From an uncultured Desulfovibrio sp. (lineage in GTDB: Bacteria; Desulfobacterota; Desulfovibrionia; Desulfovibrionales; Desulfovibrionaceae): 64,000 nucleotides of DNA. Every line of letters begins with the position of its first letter. Position 1 is the first letter of the stretch. This document shows positions 33,447 to 42,821 of the stretch, piece by piece. Location of the stretch: NCBI GenBank assembly GCA_913060505.1, contig CAJXRQ010000005.1, positions 1-64,000 of the forward strand. Reading direction: 5' to 3'. The notes beneath the pieces are model-generated. The model ran no database searches. It saw nothing but the letters and a program-made list of their open reading frames with translations, and had not been told where the DNA came from. Made by a program: the position numbers and the translations under genes.

Positions 33447-34895
33447 TTACGGATTCCCCGTTCCGTCCTCACCCTCTGATCCAGCCATGACGCTACACTG
33501 CTCGCCATGCAACACATCCCATTCTTCATCATCAGTAACGGTAAAAAGCTTGAAAACAAGAATGCCGAGAACAATGGTTCCCATGCCGATAATCCCGGCT
33601 AAAGGGCGACTGAACAGCGAGTAGGCAATGATCCATAGATTCACGGCTATGAAAAGTGCCGGGGTCAAAGGATATCCCAAAGTTCGGTAAGGCCTTGGCA
33701 TGTCCGGTTCCGCCAGGCGCATCCGAATCAGTCCGCAAACGGTCATTACCGACGAAAGAGCAAGAGTGAACCCGATATAGGCAAGCAGCGTTTCAAATGC
33801 CGCACTCAAAATCATCAGGACAGCCAACCCGCCCTGAAGCAGAATCGATCTTGCCGGAGTTCGGCCCTTTACATTTACCCGACAAAAGCCCTTGAAGAAC
33901 ACTCCATCGCACGCCATGGCATAATACACTCTCGGCCCGGCCATAATCATGGCACTGATAACGGAAAGAAGACCGAAAGCGATGGCCAATCCCACACCCC
34001 TTCCGACCTTTGCCCCGAACAGGGCAGCACCGGCTTTTATTCCGAGATCCAACGCACCTTTCATGGATTCCACAGGCAGCGCGAATATGTAGACCGCGTT
34101 CAACAGCAGGTAGAGCAAAATAACGGATATGGTGCCGAGGACCAACGCCAGCGGGACATTCCTGCCGGGATTCCTGATCTCGCCTCCGAGGTAAGCTGCA
34201 GCATTCCATCCACTGTATGCAAAGGAAATGAAAATCAGCGATACGGCGAATCCGGGGCTAAACACTGAAGAGGGGGCGGATGTGAGCACCCCGGAAACCC
34301 GCGAGGCATCCCCTGTACCGAAGCAAAGTCCGGCAACGACGAATGCAAGCACAAATCCTATCTTGAAAACCGTAAGCAGATTCTGCACCCGGCGCCCGAG
34401 ACGGACGCTGTGGTAATGGACCAGCGAAAGCAGGACCACAACCCCGACGGCAAGCAACGTTGTGGCGGAAATGTTGATCAACGGCCTTCCGCAACATTCC
34501 AGAACAAGCCACGGCTCGTGTTCGCCTCCCAGCATATAGGTGGCGAACGCGATAGCCGCTGCGGCAATTGGAGCGGAAAACCCGACGATCAGTGAAACCC
34601 ACCCCGACAGAAAAGCCGGAAGTCTTCCAAACGTCCGCCGGAGGTAAACGTATTCTCCGCCAGCATGGGGCATCATTGCCCCCAATTCGGCATAGCACAG
34701 GGCCCCGGCCAGAGCGCAAAGCCCGCCGACAAGCCAGCACACCAACAGGGATTGGGCACTTCCCAACTCCGCAATGATGAATCCGGGAATGACAAAAACG
34801 CCGGTACCCAGCATATTTGCCACAACCACAATAAATGCGGACCCCAGACCCATTTCGCGCTTCAGGCCCCCTGCGCCAGCCGACTGTTTTTTCAT
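33447..34895 (-). CDS. APC-superfamily amino acid permease
   Basis: The 482-residue protein has about twelve membrane helices and the APC start motif (SAFIVVVANMLGTGVFVIPGFI, with the conserved GTG substrate loop). It also has LCYAELGAMMPHAGGEYVYLRR, typical of amino acid/polyamine permeases of the LAT/YfnA type. The start overlaps the stop of the tetrapyrrole methylase gene by 4 bp (ATGA), so they are co-translated. The substrate is unknown. The pairing with a tetrapyrrole methylase and a heme-type receptor is odd for an amino acid permease. Confidence 0.9.
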   Translation of the reverse strand: MKKQSAGAGGLKREMGLGSAFIVVVANMLGTGVFVIPGFIIAELGSAQSLLVCWLVGGLCALAGALCYAELGAMMPHAGGEYVYLRRTFGRLPAFLSGWVSLIVGFSAPIAAAAIAFATYMLGGEHEPWLVLECCGRPLINISATTLLAVGVVVLLSLVHYHSVRLGRRVQNLLTVFKIGFVLAFVVAGLCFGTGDASRVSGVLTSAPSSVFSPGFAVSLIFISFAYSGWNAAAYLGGEIRNPGRNVPLALVLGTISVILLYLLLNAVYIFALPVESMKGALDLGIKAGAALFGAKVGRGVGLAIAFGLLSVISAMIMAGPRVYYAMACDGVFFKGFCRVNVKGRTPARSILLQGGLAVLMILSAAFETLLAYIGFTLALSSVMTVCGLIRMRLAEPDMPRPYRTLGYPLTPALFIAVNLWIIAYSLFSRPLAGIIGMGTIVLGILVFKLFTVTDDEEWDVLHGEQCSVMAGSEGEDGTGNP

Positions 34896-35713
34896 TTAAG
34901 AAAGTCCCCGACATAAATCAGGTGTTCAAAAGGCAGTCTTCCACCATCAAGCTTGCCTATTATCGTGTCCAGCGTCGCTTTCAGCACCTTCTGCTTTTCC
35001 CGGTAACCGGCATGGGAAACGATGGCGATAGGCGTGTCGCCGGGGTAGCTCTGTCTGAGTTGCTTGATGACCTCGGGCAAGTTCATTCCCATGGTGAAAA
35101 AGACCATGGTCGACTGCGTCTTTGCCAGCTCGGCCAACGAGTCCTTGCCTTTGTATCCTTTCCGCGCCCCCATGGCGGCCGTCATGATGACGGAGTGACT
35201 GACCTGTCCGCTGGCAACTCCGCGCAACAGTGCTGCATTGGCAGCGTTAAAGCTGGACAATCCGGGAACGACTTCGGGATTGAGATCGGCAAATTCCTTC
35301 AGGTAGCCCGTATGCGGGCCGTAAACCATGGGATCACCGCCATCCAGAATGGCCACGGTCTTGCCTGCAGCAACGGCACTTCTGATGACCGTCCGGGCCT
35401 CCCGTTCCATAGCCTTGACCTTATCGGCGCTCCTGTGGTGCCCGAACGAGGCGAACAGGCCGTGACCAGCCTCATGCACTTCCTTGCCGGAGAGCAAATC
35501 CGCATATCCCTCCCGTATGCCTTTCATGGCGAAAATCACATCTGCCCCGGCAATGGTTTTCCGGGCGCGGATGGTCATGTTGTCCCTGTCGCCCACACCG
35601 AGACCGACAAGGTAGAGTTTTCCACCACCGTCCGCATGGGCTGAAGCCAGAAGGAAAAAGAGGGAAACAAAGACCGCCGCAATGATCATCGACAAACTTC
35701 GTGTTTGAAGCAT
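34892..35713 (-). CDS. Exported tetrapyrrole methylase-like protein
   Basis: The 273-residue protein begins with a clear signal peptide (residues 1-27, hydrophobic IIAAVFVSLFFLLASAHA). The rest is a tetrapyrrole (corrin/porphyrin) methylase domain: KLYLVGLGVGDRDNMTIRA near 32-50, ILDGGDPMVYGP near 121-132 and VVPGLSSFNAANAAL near 146-160. Such enzymes use SAM in the cytosol during B12 or siroheme synthesis, so export is unexpected. It lies 42 bp after a heme-type TonB receptor, suggesting a periplasmic heme- or corrinoid-binding role instead of catalysis, which is inference. A periplasmic tetrapyrrole chelatase (CbiK-P) is known in Desulfovibrio, giving a precedent. Confidence 0.85.
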   Translation of the reverse strand: MLQTRSLSMIIAAVFVSLFFLLASAHADGGGKLYLVGLGVGDRDNMTIRARKTIAGADVIFAMKGIREGYADLLSGKEVHEAGHGLFASFGHHRSADKVKAMEREARTVIRSAVAAGKTVAILDGGDPMVYGPHTGYLKEFADLNPEVVPGLSSFNAANAALLRGVASGQVSHSVIMTAAMGARKGYKGKDSLAELAKTQSTMVFFTMGMNLPEVIKQLRQSYPGDTPIAIVSHAGYREKQKVLKATLDTIIGKLDGGRLPFEHLIYVGDFLK

Positions 35714-35755
35714 GGGAATCTCCTTTGTGGTTAATTTCAGTTATGTTCAAAAGGA

Positions 35756-38038
35756 TTACATGCGATACTCGAAACCAAGCCGTATATCCCGGCCGGGTTC
35801 GGAAAGGACGTTGCCGTCGCTGTCGGCAATGCTGGTCTGCTCGCTGTATTTACGGTCAAACAGATTGTTCACAGCCAAAATCAGCGTCAGCCCGGGCACA
35901 AACTCGGGAGTCCACTCTGCCTGGACGGAATGGATCAGATAGCCGGGGCGCTCGTCTTCCCCGGAAGGCACGTCTTCCAGACGGGCCACGTAGGTCATGG
36001 TGTAACCGAAGGTCCAGGAATCCAGAAAGCTGAACCGGTTGTCCCAAACCAACCGGTCTCCGGTGGAAGCGGCAAGGCGCCGGGTTACTGACACGGGATC
36101 CCCATTTTCGTCGCGGGTGGTGACGTGGGTATAGCCTACCGAGGTATTGAATGCTTCGATCCCCCATCCGAGACGGGCTTCCCAGCCTTTGGAGAACAAC
36201 GGGTCCGAGTTCATGATGGCCTTCACCACACCGCCCTTTCCACCTTGGGCCGTGATGATGTTTTTCATGCGGGAGTCAAAGTAGGTCCATTCGACCTGCA
36301 GGGAGTCAGTGGGCAGCAAAAGACCGTTCTTGCGAAAACGCAGGCCGCCTTCATACCGCTCCGAGGTTTCGGGAGCCTCGACCGAAAACACCGTGTTCTG
36401 ATTGATGTTGGCCAGCCACGATCCGGGAATAATGCCGGAAGCCCTGACAGCCTGGCCATAATTGGCAAATGCCGTCAGCCCGGAGAACAGATCGTACTCC
36501 ATGCCCACGTTCGGAGACACCCGGCTGCCGTCGATGTCATTTTCCCCAAACTCGGCGCCATATTCGTCCAGACGCGCGCCAAAGGAAAGCCGGGTCGGTC
36601 CCCAACTCAGCCTGTTTTGCAAAAACAGCCCGAGATTGTGCGAATCGTTGTCCGTATCCGTACCACTGGCATCCGCAGTATTGTTCTCCGCAACGTAATC
36701 CAGGCCGGTGGTCAAATTATTCTGAACAGAACCAAAGGCAAAGTGGAACGTATTCCGTATATCTCCGCCCAGCGTGTCCGCGGCGTATTCGGAATTGCTG
36801 TCGCGGTTTTCAACCGAGTTCTCATTGTAGTAAAGGTTGATATGTGAATCGACATATGGATTGTCCGGGTTGAAACGGTGGTCGACAACATAACTGTTAC
36901 GCTCGGTATACACATACACAGGGTCCGCACCGGAGGCATAGCCCATGTCGCTTCCTGCGCCTCCCCACACATAAAGGCCGGAATCCCGCTTATGTTCAGC
37001 ACTAACCCGCAGACTGTGATTGTTGAATTCCAACATGCTCATCTTGAGCATGAAATCGTAATCCTCACCGGCGGTATTTTCGGCTTCATCCCCGCCGCCC
37101 ACGGCGTAATCCCGACGATCAAGCCCGGAAAAATTACCCATAAGTCCAAAATGATCCGACACCTTGCCAAAAACGGTTGTGCTGCCACGCCATGATTTGT
37201 CCGTGCTTCCGTATCCACCCCGGACAATGGCCCCCACTTTTTCCCCGGATTCCAGCAAATCCTGTGCATCGACTGTCTCGAAACGAATGCTACCGCCAAG
37301 GGCTCCCGGCCCCGCGTCTGCGCTGGAACCGGTCTGCACCGAAACCTTTTTCAGCAGGGTGGGGTCAATGGACCCGATGTCGCCACGGTGCTGGTGCAGG
37401 CTTCCACCCTGTTTCGCGCCGTCAATGGAGATGTTCAGATTTGTCGCCTCCACGCCCCGCACGTAAAGACGCTGTGCATTGCGAGCACCACCGCCAACCA
37501 CAAGAGAAGGATCATCCCGAAAAACGTCCGCCATATCCCTGGCCATGGAGCGACGCAACTTGTCCACGGAAATTTCATGTGTCCCGATGGCCGCGCCCTG
37601 CACCTGCATGGTAGGCAAAACCGTATCCTTTTCCTGTCCGAGAGGAACAATGACCAATGTGCCGTCACCGGAGATCTTGCCTGTCAGCCCCGTCCCCGCC
37701 AACAACTGTTTCAATCCTTCCTGGGCAGTAAGCCTTCCACTTATTCCATTTGTTTCCTTTCCCGTTACAATCCTCTCATCATAATGAACTTTTATATTGC
37801 ACTGTAATGCAAAATCAGAAATTCCTTTTTCCAGATTTATTTTGGAAATTGAAAAATTATAATACTTATCTCCAGATTCTTCTGCATAGGCATTCTCAAT
37901 GCTTAATATCGGCATCAGCACCACTATAAGTGCTGCAAGCATAATTATTTTATAAATACTCAAAACGTTTTTTTTCTCCAAATTGCAATTATGCCAAATA
38001 CCCCTCATGGGCATTGCAAAAAAAAGTATCTTCATCAT
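35756..38038 (-). CDS. TonB-dependent receptor with STN domain, heme/hemoglobin type
   Basis: The 760-residue protein has a long N-region with a hydrophobic signal segment (about 27-52), an STN signalling domain (about 60-125: FALQCNIKVHYDERIV, GLKQLLAGTGL), a plug domain (about 140-260) and a beta-barrel. It ends in the typical DIRLGFEYRM. The plug motif RLYVRGVEATNLNISIDGAKQ and the barrel layout resemble heme/hemoglobin-type receptors. The STN domain suggests possible signalling to an anti-sigma factor, but no FecIR pair is in the window. GAGGGG precedes two consecutive ATG codons (38038 and 38035). Confidence 0.9.
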   Translation of the reverse strand: MMKILFFAMPMRGIWHNCNLEKKNVLSIYKIIMLAALIVVLMPILSIENAYAEESGDKYYNFSISKINLEKGISDFALQCNIKVHYDERIVTGKETNGISGRLTAQEGLKQLLAGTGLTGKISGDGTLVIVPLGQEKDTVLPTMQVQGAAIGTHEISVDKLRRSMARDMADVFRDDPSLVVGGGARNAQRLYVRGVEATNLNISIDGAKQGGSLHQHRGDIGSIDPTLLKKVSVQTGSSADAGPGALGGSIRFETVDAQDLLESGEKVGAIVRGGYGSTDKSWRGSTTVFGKVSDHFGLMGNFSGLDRRDYAVGGGDEAENTAGEDYDFMLKMSMLEFNNHSLRVSAEHKRDSGLYVWGGAGSDMGYASGADPVYVYTERNSYVVDHRFNPDNPYVDSHINLYYNENSVENRDSNSEYAADTLGGDIRNTFHFAFGSVQNNLTTGLDYVAENNTADASGTDTDNDSHNLGLFLQNRLSWGPTRLSFGARLDEYGAEFGENDIDGSRVSPNVGMEYDLFSGLTAFANYGQAVRASGIIPGSWLANINQNTVFSVEAPETSERYEGGLRFRKNGLLLPTDSLQVEWTYFDSRMKNIITAQGGKGGVVKAIMNSDPLFSKGWEARLGWGIEAFNTSVGYTHVTTRDENGDPVSVTRRLAASTGDRLVWDNRFSFLDSWTFGYTMTYVARLEDVPSGEDERPGYLIHSVQAEWTPEFVPGLTLILAVNNLFDRKYSEQTSIADSDGNVLSEPGRDIRLGFEYRM

Positions 38039-38837
38039 AAACCCCTCTCATTACGTTCTCGACATAAACAACAATCATCGACAATTGACAAAACACAGCT
38101 AACCACATCGCTGCATGGCATATTCAAGCAATACAAATATTATCTGTAATATAATGAACGATTAGGAGTACTTCGGCAGCTGTTGCCACCTGTTCGTTCA
38201 TCAGGGAGCAGTCTTTAATTGATAATGAATTTGAATTTTATTCTCAATAAAGCCCTGCAACATCAATGCATTGCAGGAGAAAGCAGCCTTTACGCTGTTC
38301 AGTTCAGAAGCGAACAGAAATGGAAGCAAAAAATCCGGGTACCAGAACCAAAGCAATTCAACGAAATTATATTTTCGCGCAAAAAGGCAGGTTCCTGTCA
38401 AAGCCCCCCTCACAAGGCCAAAACGGATGTATAGCCAACGACGACGTTTGCAAAAGTCATCCATTCGTCAGGGTTTACTAAATATCAATGCACACAATTT
38501 ATTGCAAAATACGTTCGTTTTTTTGTAAAAAAGTAATCTGACCAACTGCCGCCAAAAATATAGAAAAAGAAGTGTTGCGCGTTTCTCTCATTCCAAAATT
38601 CATGAACCACAACCAATCATCCCCTTCAGCAAAGGTTCCATGCGCTTTTCGGTGCAGCTCAGGAACCATGCGAACATGTCGAAACCCAGAACTGCCGCCA
38701 GTGGCCTAGCCCCTTTCGCGCAAAAGAGCGCAACATTTTGCAATGCGGGTTGAAAAAAAAATGATTTCAGGCCAACCTAATGATTCGTCAACAACCTCCT
38801 GACAGATGGGACTCTTTTTGTTCCGAGGTATCAAACA
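38039..38837. other. Divergent intergenic region, 799 bp
   Basis: This AT-rich region lies between the heme-type receptor (minus) and the alcohol dehydrogenase gene (plus). It holds the Fur-like palindrome at 38219-38247. Short frames such as 38201-38464 on the minus strand lack family resemblance and a good ribosome-binding site. I see no sigma-54 element before the plus-strand operon. Confidence 0.55.
38219..38247. promoter_or_regulatory. Fur-like imperfect palindrome
   Basis: A 29-bp imperfect palindrome (11 of 14 pairs) begins TTGATAATGAATTTG and matches 12 of 19 positions of the Fur consensus. It is 181 bp upstream of the receptor start and might mediate iron control. Confidence 0.35.
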
Positions 38838-39980
38838 GTGCTCAGCACCAAATTTGCCATACCGGACATAATTTTCGGACACGGGTCCATTACCCACCTG
38901 CCACAATGTGCACGCCGCGTTGGAGCCAAGCGTATCCTTTTCGTCAGCGATAACGGGCTTGAAACCGCAGGGTGGGTCGATCTCGTCAAGGAAATACTAA
39001 AGGCCAACAGCCTGGATTGCGTCTATTTCAACAATGTGGATTCAAACCCCCGCGATTGTCAGGTGCATGAAGGGGCACGGCTCTACGAAAAGGAAAAATG
39101 CGACGTGATCATCGCCCTTGGCGGCGGTAGTCCCATGGACGTGGCAAAAGGCATCGGCGTGATAGCGGGCAACGGCGGCCAAATCCGCGATTACGAGGGT
39201 GCAAACCAGATAATGCGTCCCCTGCCACCCATGATCCTCATCCCCAGTACGGCGGGCAGCAGCTCGGACATCTCGCAATATTGCATCATCACGGACATGA
39301 AACGGCAGGTGAAAATGTCCATCATCAGCCGGTCACTCGTTTCCAATATTTCCATCATTGATCCGCAGATTCTTGTCACGCAAAGCCGGAACATGATTCT
39401 TGCCGCAGCAGTGGACGCCATGGCCCATGCGATTGAATCCTACGTGTCAAAACTGGCGTCCCCTTTCACGGAAATGCAGGCTCTCAAGGCCATCGAACTC
39501 ATCATCAAGAACATCCGCCCTGCGGCAGACGACAATGACATCAAGGCAATGGAACAATTGTCCATTGCCAGCACGGCTGCGGGAATGTCTTTCAGCAACG
39601 CCGGGCTGGGTGCGTTGCATGCCATCGCCCATTCCCTCGGCGGCTTCTATGACGTGCTGCACGGCAGGGTCCACCCCGTACTTCTGCCGCCGATAATGCG
39701 CTACAACATGTCCGCATGCCGGAAAAAAATGGGAGAAATCGGCCGGCAGATTGCCGGATCGCGCCTCTGCCCGGACAACCATCTGGCTGATGTCGGCATA
39801 GACATTCTTGAAGAACTTTTCACCGACCTTGAGCTCGACACCAAACTCCGCCAGCTCATCCCGGACAAAACGCATCTGGAAACGATCTGTAAAGTCGCCA
39901 CGCGGGACGCATGCCAATTGACCAATCCCAAAGACGCACACTGGCAGGATCTGCTGGCAGTATGCGAGGAGGCCTGGTAA
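38838..39980 (+). CDS. Iron-containing alcohol dehydrogenase, regulatory-operon copy
   Basis: The 380-residue group III alcohol dehydrogenase has the NAD motif GGGSPMDVAKGIG (near 95-107) and a complete metal site: Asp and His of AVDAMAHAIES, His of LGALHAIAHSLGG and His of VLHGRVHPVLLP. It oxidises primary alcohols with NAD+ or reduces aldehydes. The start is a GTG at 38838, preceded by GAGG; no in-frame ATG fits better. It is the first gene of an operon with a histidine kinase (1-bp overlap) and a sigma-54 response regulator, so its activity may be tied to sensing of alcohol supply. It is a clear paralogue of the 42822-44003 enzyme. Confidence 0.9.
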   Translation: MLSTKFAIPDIIFGHGSITHLPQCARRVGAKRILFVSDNGLETAGWVDLVKEILKANSLDCVYFNNVDSNPRDCQVHEGARLYEKEKCDVIIALGGGSPMDVAKGIGVIAGNGGQIRDYEGANQIMRPLPPMILIPSTAGSSSDISQYCIITDMKRQVKMSIISRSLVSNISIIDPQILVTQSRNMILAAAVDAMAHAIESYVSKLASPFTEMQALKAIELIIKNIRPAADDNDIKAMEQLSIASTAAGMSFSNAGLGALHAIAHSLGGFYDVLHGRVHPVLLPPIMRYNMSACRKKMGEIGRQIAGSRLCPDNHLADVGIDILEELFTDLELDTKLRQLIPDKTHLETICKVATRDACQLTNPKDAHWQDLLAVCEEAW

Positions 39981-41191
39981 TGCCGACCACTTTATCCGAT
40001 CTCATCGGGATTGAGCATTCCAAGCTCGGATTCTTTCAGGAGTTGCAGCACACCATTGAGGAACTCAAGCTTTCCAACCATGAGTTGGATCTGCAACGTA
40101 GGGAAATCGCGGCCATTCTGGACGGGATTACCGACGTGATGATGGTTCTTTCCGACGACTTGCGCATCATCTCCGTGAATCACGAATTCGAAAAGCTCTT
40201 TGGCGGCGGCAACATCTACAAGGGAAGTTTCTGTTACCAACTCTTTCGCAACAGCAAAAAGCCCTGCCCGGAATGTCCTGCGTTCCGCTCCCTGAGCACC
40301 GACAAGATATGCAAGGAAACAGCGACATTCCGCATCAACGGCCGCAAGCGGCAATTCGAGATGATCGCCTCGCCGCTCAATTCGCCGGACAAATCGGAAA
40401 ACCGGGTGCTGATCTTCAAACGGGATGTGACTCTGGAAAACGAATTGCAGGCCAAATATTATCAGGCGGAAAAAATGGCTACGGTCGGAACGTTGGCAAC
40501 GGGCGTGGCCCATGAGGTCAACAATCCGCTCATGGCCATTTCCGGCTTTGCGGAGGGGATCCAACGCAGGCTTTCCAAATACGAAGACCAGCTTTCCGAG
40601 GAGTTGCTGGACGACTTCAGCGACAGTGCAAGCATCATTCTGAAGGAATGCAACCGCTGCCAGGAAATCGTCAAAAGCCTGCTGAGTTTCGGCCACCCCC
40701 GCTCTTCGATGTTCAACGTGGTTTTTCTCAATTCCGTGGTTAAGGAAACCATTGATCTTGTCAATTTTCATTTGCAGCGATCCAAGAACCTGACCCTGGA
40801 ACTGGATCTGAGCCCACGACTTTCGCCCATCAAGGCGGACGAGCCGCAACTCAAGCAGGTCATTCTCAATCTGCTCACCAACGCCAGTGACGCCATCGGC
40901 AAGGAACCGGGCACACTGTCCGTGCGGACCTACCAGAAGAACGAAGAATGGGTGGCCTTCGAAGTTCAGGACACGGGTTGCGGTATTCCAGCGGACATAA
41001 GAAACAAGCTTTTCGATCCGTTCTTTACTACCAAACCCGTGGGCAAAGGCATCGGGATAGGCCTGTCCACCTGCTATAATATCGTCAAGGAACACCAAGG
41101 TGAGATTGAAGTGGTCAGCGAAGTAGGAAACGGTTCGAAATTTATCGTATCACTCCCCATTGAGCAGGTAAGCAATGCAGACACCGTATAG
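39980..41191 (+). CDS. Cytoplasmic PAS histidine kinase
   Basis: The 403-residue protein has no membrane segment. A coiled coil (about 10-45) leads into a PAS domain (about 45-160) with a CYQLF...CPEC cysteine arrangement, seen in many sensors of this type. HisKA follows (phospho-acceptor His in VAHEVNNPL near 196) and HATPase (N box LLTNASDAIG, G boxes DTGCGIP and GKGIGIGLS). The start at 39980 overlaps the dehydrogenase stop (TAATG). It is NtrB-like and is expected to phosphorylate the next-door response regulator. The signal is unknown but probably soluble and intracellular. Confidence 0.92.
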   Translation: MPTTLSDLIGIEHSKLGFFQELQHTIEELKLSNHELDLQRREIAAILDGITDVMMVLSDDLRIISVNHEFEKLFGGGNIYKGSFCYQLFRNSKKPCPECPAFRSLSTDKICKETATFRINGRKRQFEMIASPLNSPDKSENRVLIFKRDVTLENELQAKYYQAEKMATVGTLATGVAHEVNNPLMAISGFAEGIQRRLSKYEDQLSEELLDDFSDSASIILKECNRCQEIVKSLLSFGHPRSSMFNVVFLNSVVKETIDLVNFHLQRSKNLTLELDLSPRLSPIKADEPQLKQVILNLLTNASDAIGKEPGTLSVRTYQKNEEWVAFEVQDTGCGIPADIRNKLFDPFFTTKPVGKGIGIGLSTCYNIVKEHQGEIEVVSEVGNGSKFIVSLPIEQVSNADTV

Positions 41192-42521
41192 AGTTCTTGC
41201 TGTAGACGACGAGCAGAGCATCCTCAAACTTCTGGAAAGGGAACTGAATTCCCCCGAGCGTATTGTGAATACGGCCCGGAGCGCCCAGCAGGCGAGACGA
41301 ATGATGGCCAAGAACGAATACGACGTCCTCATTCTCGATATCAAGCTGCCGGACGGGAACGGCTTGGATCTCTACACGGAATTCAAAGCCAAGGAACCCG
41401 ACGTTGAGGTCATTCTCATCACGGGGCACGGCGACATCAACAGCGCCGTGGAGGCCATGCGTATCGGCGTATACGACTACATCACCAAGCCATTCAAACT
41501 TGACCGGCTGGAGTTGGTACTTGACCGCGCATTCCAGAAAGTCTCCCTGCAGCGTGAAAACCGGGGGTTGCGCCACACCCATGAAACCGGAGACGACGGA
41601 CTTCAGCTTGTGGGCAAATCAGAGCCTATCAAACACATCAATTTTCTGATCGACAAGTTGCGCACCTCGGAAGTACCGGTGCTCATCACCGGTGAAAGTG
41701 GCGCGGGCAAGGATGTCGTGGCCCGGAAAATACATAACCAAAGCAAGCGGGCCGCCCGGCCGTTGATCATCAAGAACTGCGCCATGCTCCAACGGGAACT
41801 GGTGCGCTCCGAACTGTTCGGCCATAAAAAAGGCGCGTTTACCGGCGCTGCGGAAACAAGGGAAGGACTCATTTCGCTGGCTCACAAGGGCACACTGTTT
41901 CTGGATGAAATCGGCGACCTTCCCGAAGACGTGCAGGCCTCGCTCCTGCGCGTGCTGGAAACAAAGACCTACCGCCGCATGGGCGAAAACGAAGAACGCA
42001 GGGCGGACGTGCGCTTTCTCTTTGCCACCAACCGTAACCTCGCCCAGGCAGTGGAAAACGGCCAGTTCAACGAGGCGCTTTTCCACCGCATCAACGTCTT
42101 CAACATCCACATCCCGAGGTTGAAAAAACGCAAGGAGGATATTCCACGCCTTGTCGGCTATTTTCTGGACACCATCAATCCGGGGTCGCGGCAAACCGCG
42201 GTCTCGGAAAAGGCCATGCAGCTGATGCTCAACTACGATTGGCCCGGCAATGTCCGCGAACTGCGCAATGTGCTGGAAAGAGCGCTCATCCTCACGGACA
42301 ACGACGTGATTACCGAACATTCCCTGCCCAAGGAACTCTTTTCCGAGAATGAATGTGACGACGCTCCGCCGCCCATGTCTCTTGAGAACATGGAAAAGGC
42401 TCATATTATTCGGATTCTGCGCTACTATGATAATAATAAGCAAAAAGCTTCCGAAGTTCTGGGAATAGGCCGTAAAACGTTGTATAGAAAGATACAGAAA
42501 TACGGCATTGAAATAGACTAG
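41175..42521 (+). CDS. NtrC-family sigma-54 response regulator
   Basis: The 448-residue protein has a receiver domain (1-120, acidic DDE near 11-13, phospho-Asp in LILDIKLPDG near 55, Lys in ITKPF), an AAA+ domain (about 145-370, GESGAGKD, intact GAFTGA, GTLFLDEIGD) and a C-terminal Fis-type helix-turn-helix (QKASEVLGIGRKTLYRKIQK). It overlaps the kinase gene by 17 bp. The promoter of the adjacent adh-hdr-flx operon has a -24/-12 element and upstream palindromes, making this protein the obvious activator. The same sites recur before the moeA-like/mop genes. Confidence 0.94.
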   Translation: MQTPYRVLAVDDEQSILKLLERELNSPERIVNTARSAQQARRMMAKNEYDVLILDIKLPDGNGLDLYTEFKAKEPDVEVILITGHGDINSAVEAMRIGVYDYITKPFKLDRLELVLDRAFQKVSLQRENRGLRHTHETGDDGLQLVGKSEPIKHINFLIDKLRTSEVPVLITGESGAGKDVVARKIHNQSKRAARPLIIKNCAMLQRELVRSELFGHKKGAFTGAAETREGLISLAHKGTLFLDEIGDLPEDVQASLLRVLETKTYRRMGENEERRADVRFLFATNRNLAQAVENGQFNEALFHRINVFNIHIPRLKKRKEDIPRLVGYFLDTINPGSRQTAVSEKAMQLMLNYDWPGNVRELRNVLERALILTDNDVITEHSLPKELFSENECDDAPPPMSLENMEKAHIIRILRYYDNNKQKASEVLGIGRKTLYRKIQKYGIEID

Positions 42522-42531
42522 CCCCGTACTC

Positions 42532-42548
42532 GAAGTCACTCTGACCCA
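42532..42548 (+). promoter_or_regulatory. Distal activator site of adh-hdr-flx (UAS2)
   Basis: GAAGTCACTCTGACCCA is centred 31 bp upstream of UAS1. It matches the site at 60019-60035, read in the direction of mop transcription, at 13 of 17 positions. Confidence 0.6.
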
Positions 42549-42562
42549 CACGCTGTAGCAGA

Positions 42563-42579
42563 TGTATCATTTCGACACA
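42563..42579 (+). promoter_or_regulatory. Proximal activator site of adh-hdr-flx (UAS1)
   Basis: TGTATCATTTCGACACA is an imperfect palindrome centred 165 bp upstream of the -24 GG. It matches the site at 59988-60004, read in the direction of mop transcription, at 15 of 17 positions. Confidence 0.75.
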
Positions 42580-42733
42580 TCGCTAAAAATCGTCACAATA
42601 TCGTAGCGTTAATTTCACTGAACTTCCCGGCTCCGCTCTCTCTGCCTCGTCATGATGGGTCATTTTGTCCCTGTGGCGACCGCCTCCTCCTCGCGCGGAC
42701 CTCCAACTAGCCGAAAAAGAAAGACAACTCATC

Positions 42734-42750
42734 TTGGCTCGCTCTTTGCT
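42734..42750 (+). promoter_or_regulatory. Sigma-54 promoter of adh-hdr-flx
   Basis: TTGGCTCGCTCTTTGCT has the GG and GC doublets at the correct distance and matches most of the sigma-54 consensus. Transcription would start about 60 bp before the adh start codon. Confidence 0.88.
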
Positions 42751-42821
42751 CTTAAGGGGCACCTGGCTGGTATCCATACGGTATACCCGTTGTGTTTAAC
42801 CTCTTTTCAGGAGAAAGTATC

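Noticed and set aside
38201..38464. An 87-codon minus-strand frame in the divergent gap
   Set aside because: It has no good ribosome-binding site or family resemblance, and it overlaps the Fur-like palindrome region.
38039..38837. Sigma-54 promoter before the adh-kinase-regulator operon
   Set aside because: No GG/GC doublets at the right spacing were found, and the 17-bp activator palindrome is absent, so this operon is probably driven by another sigma factor.
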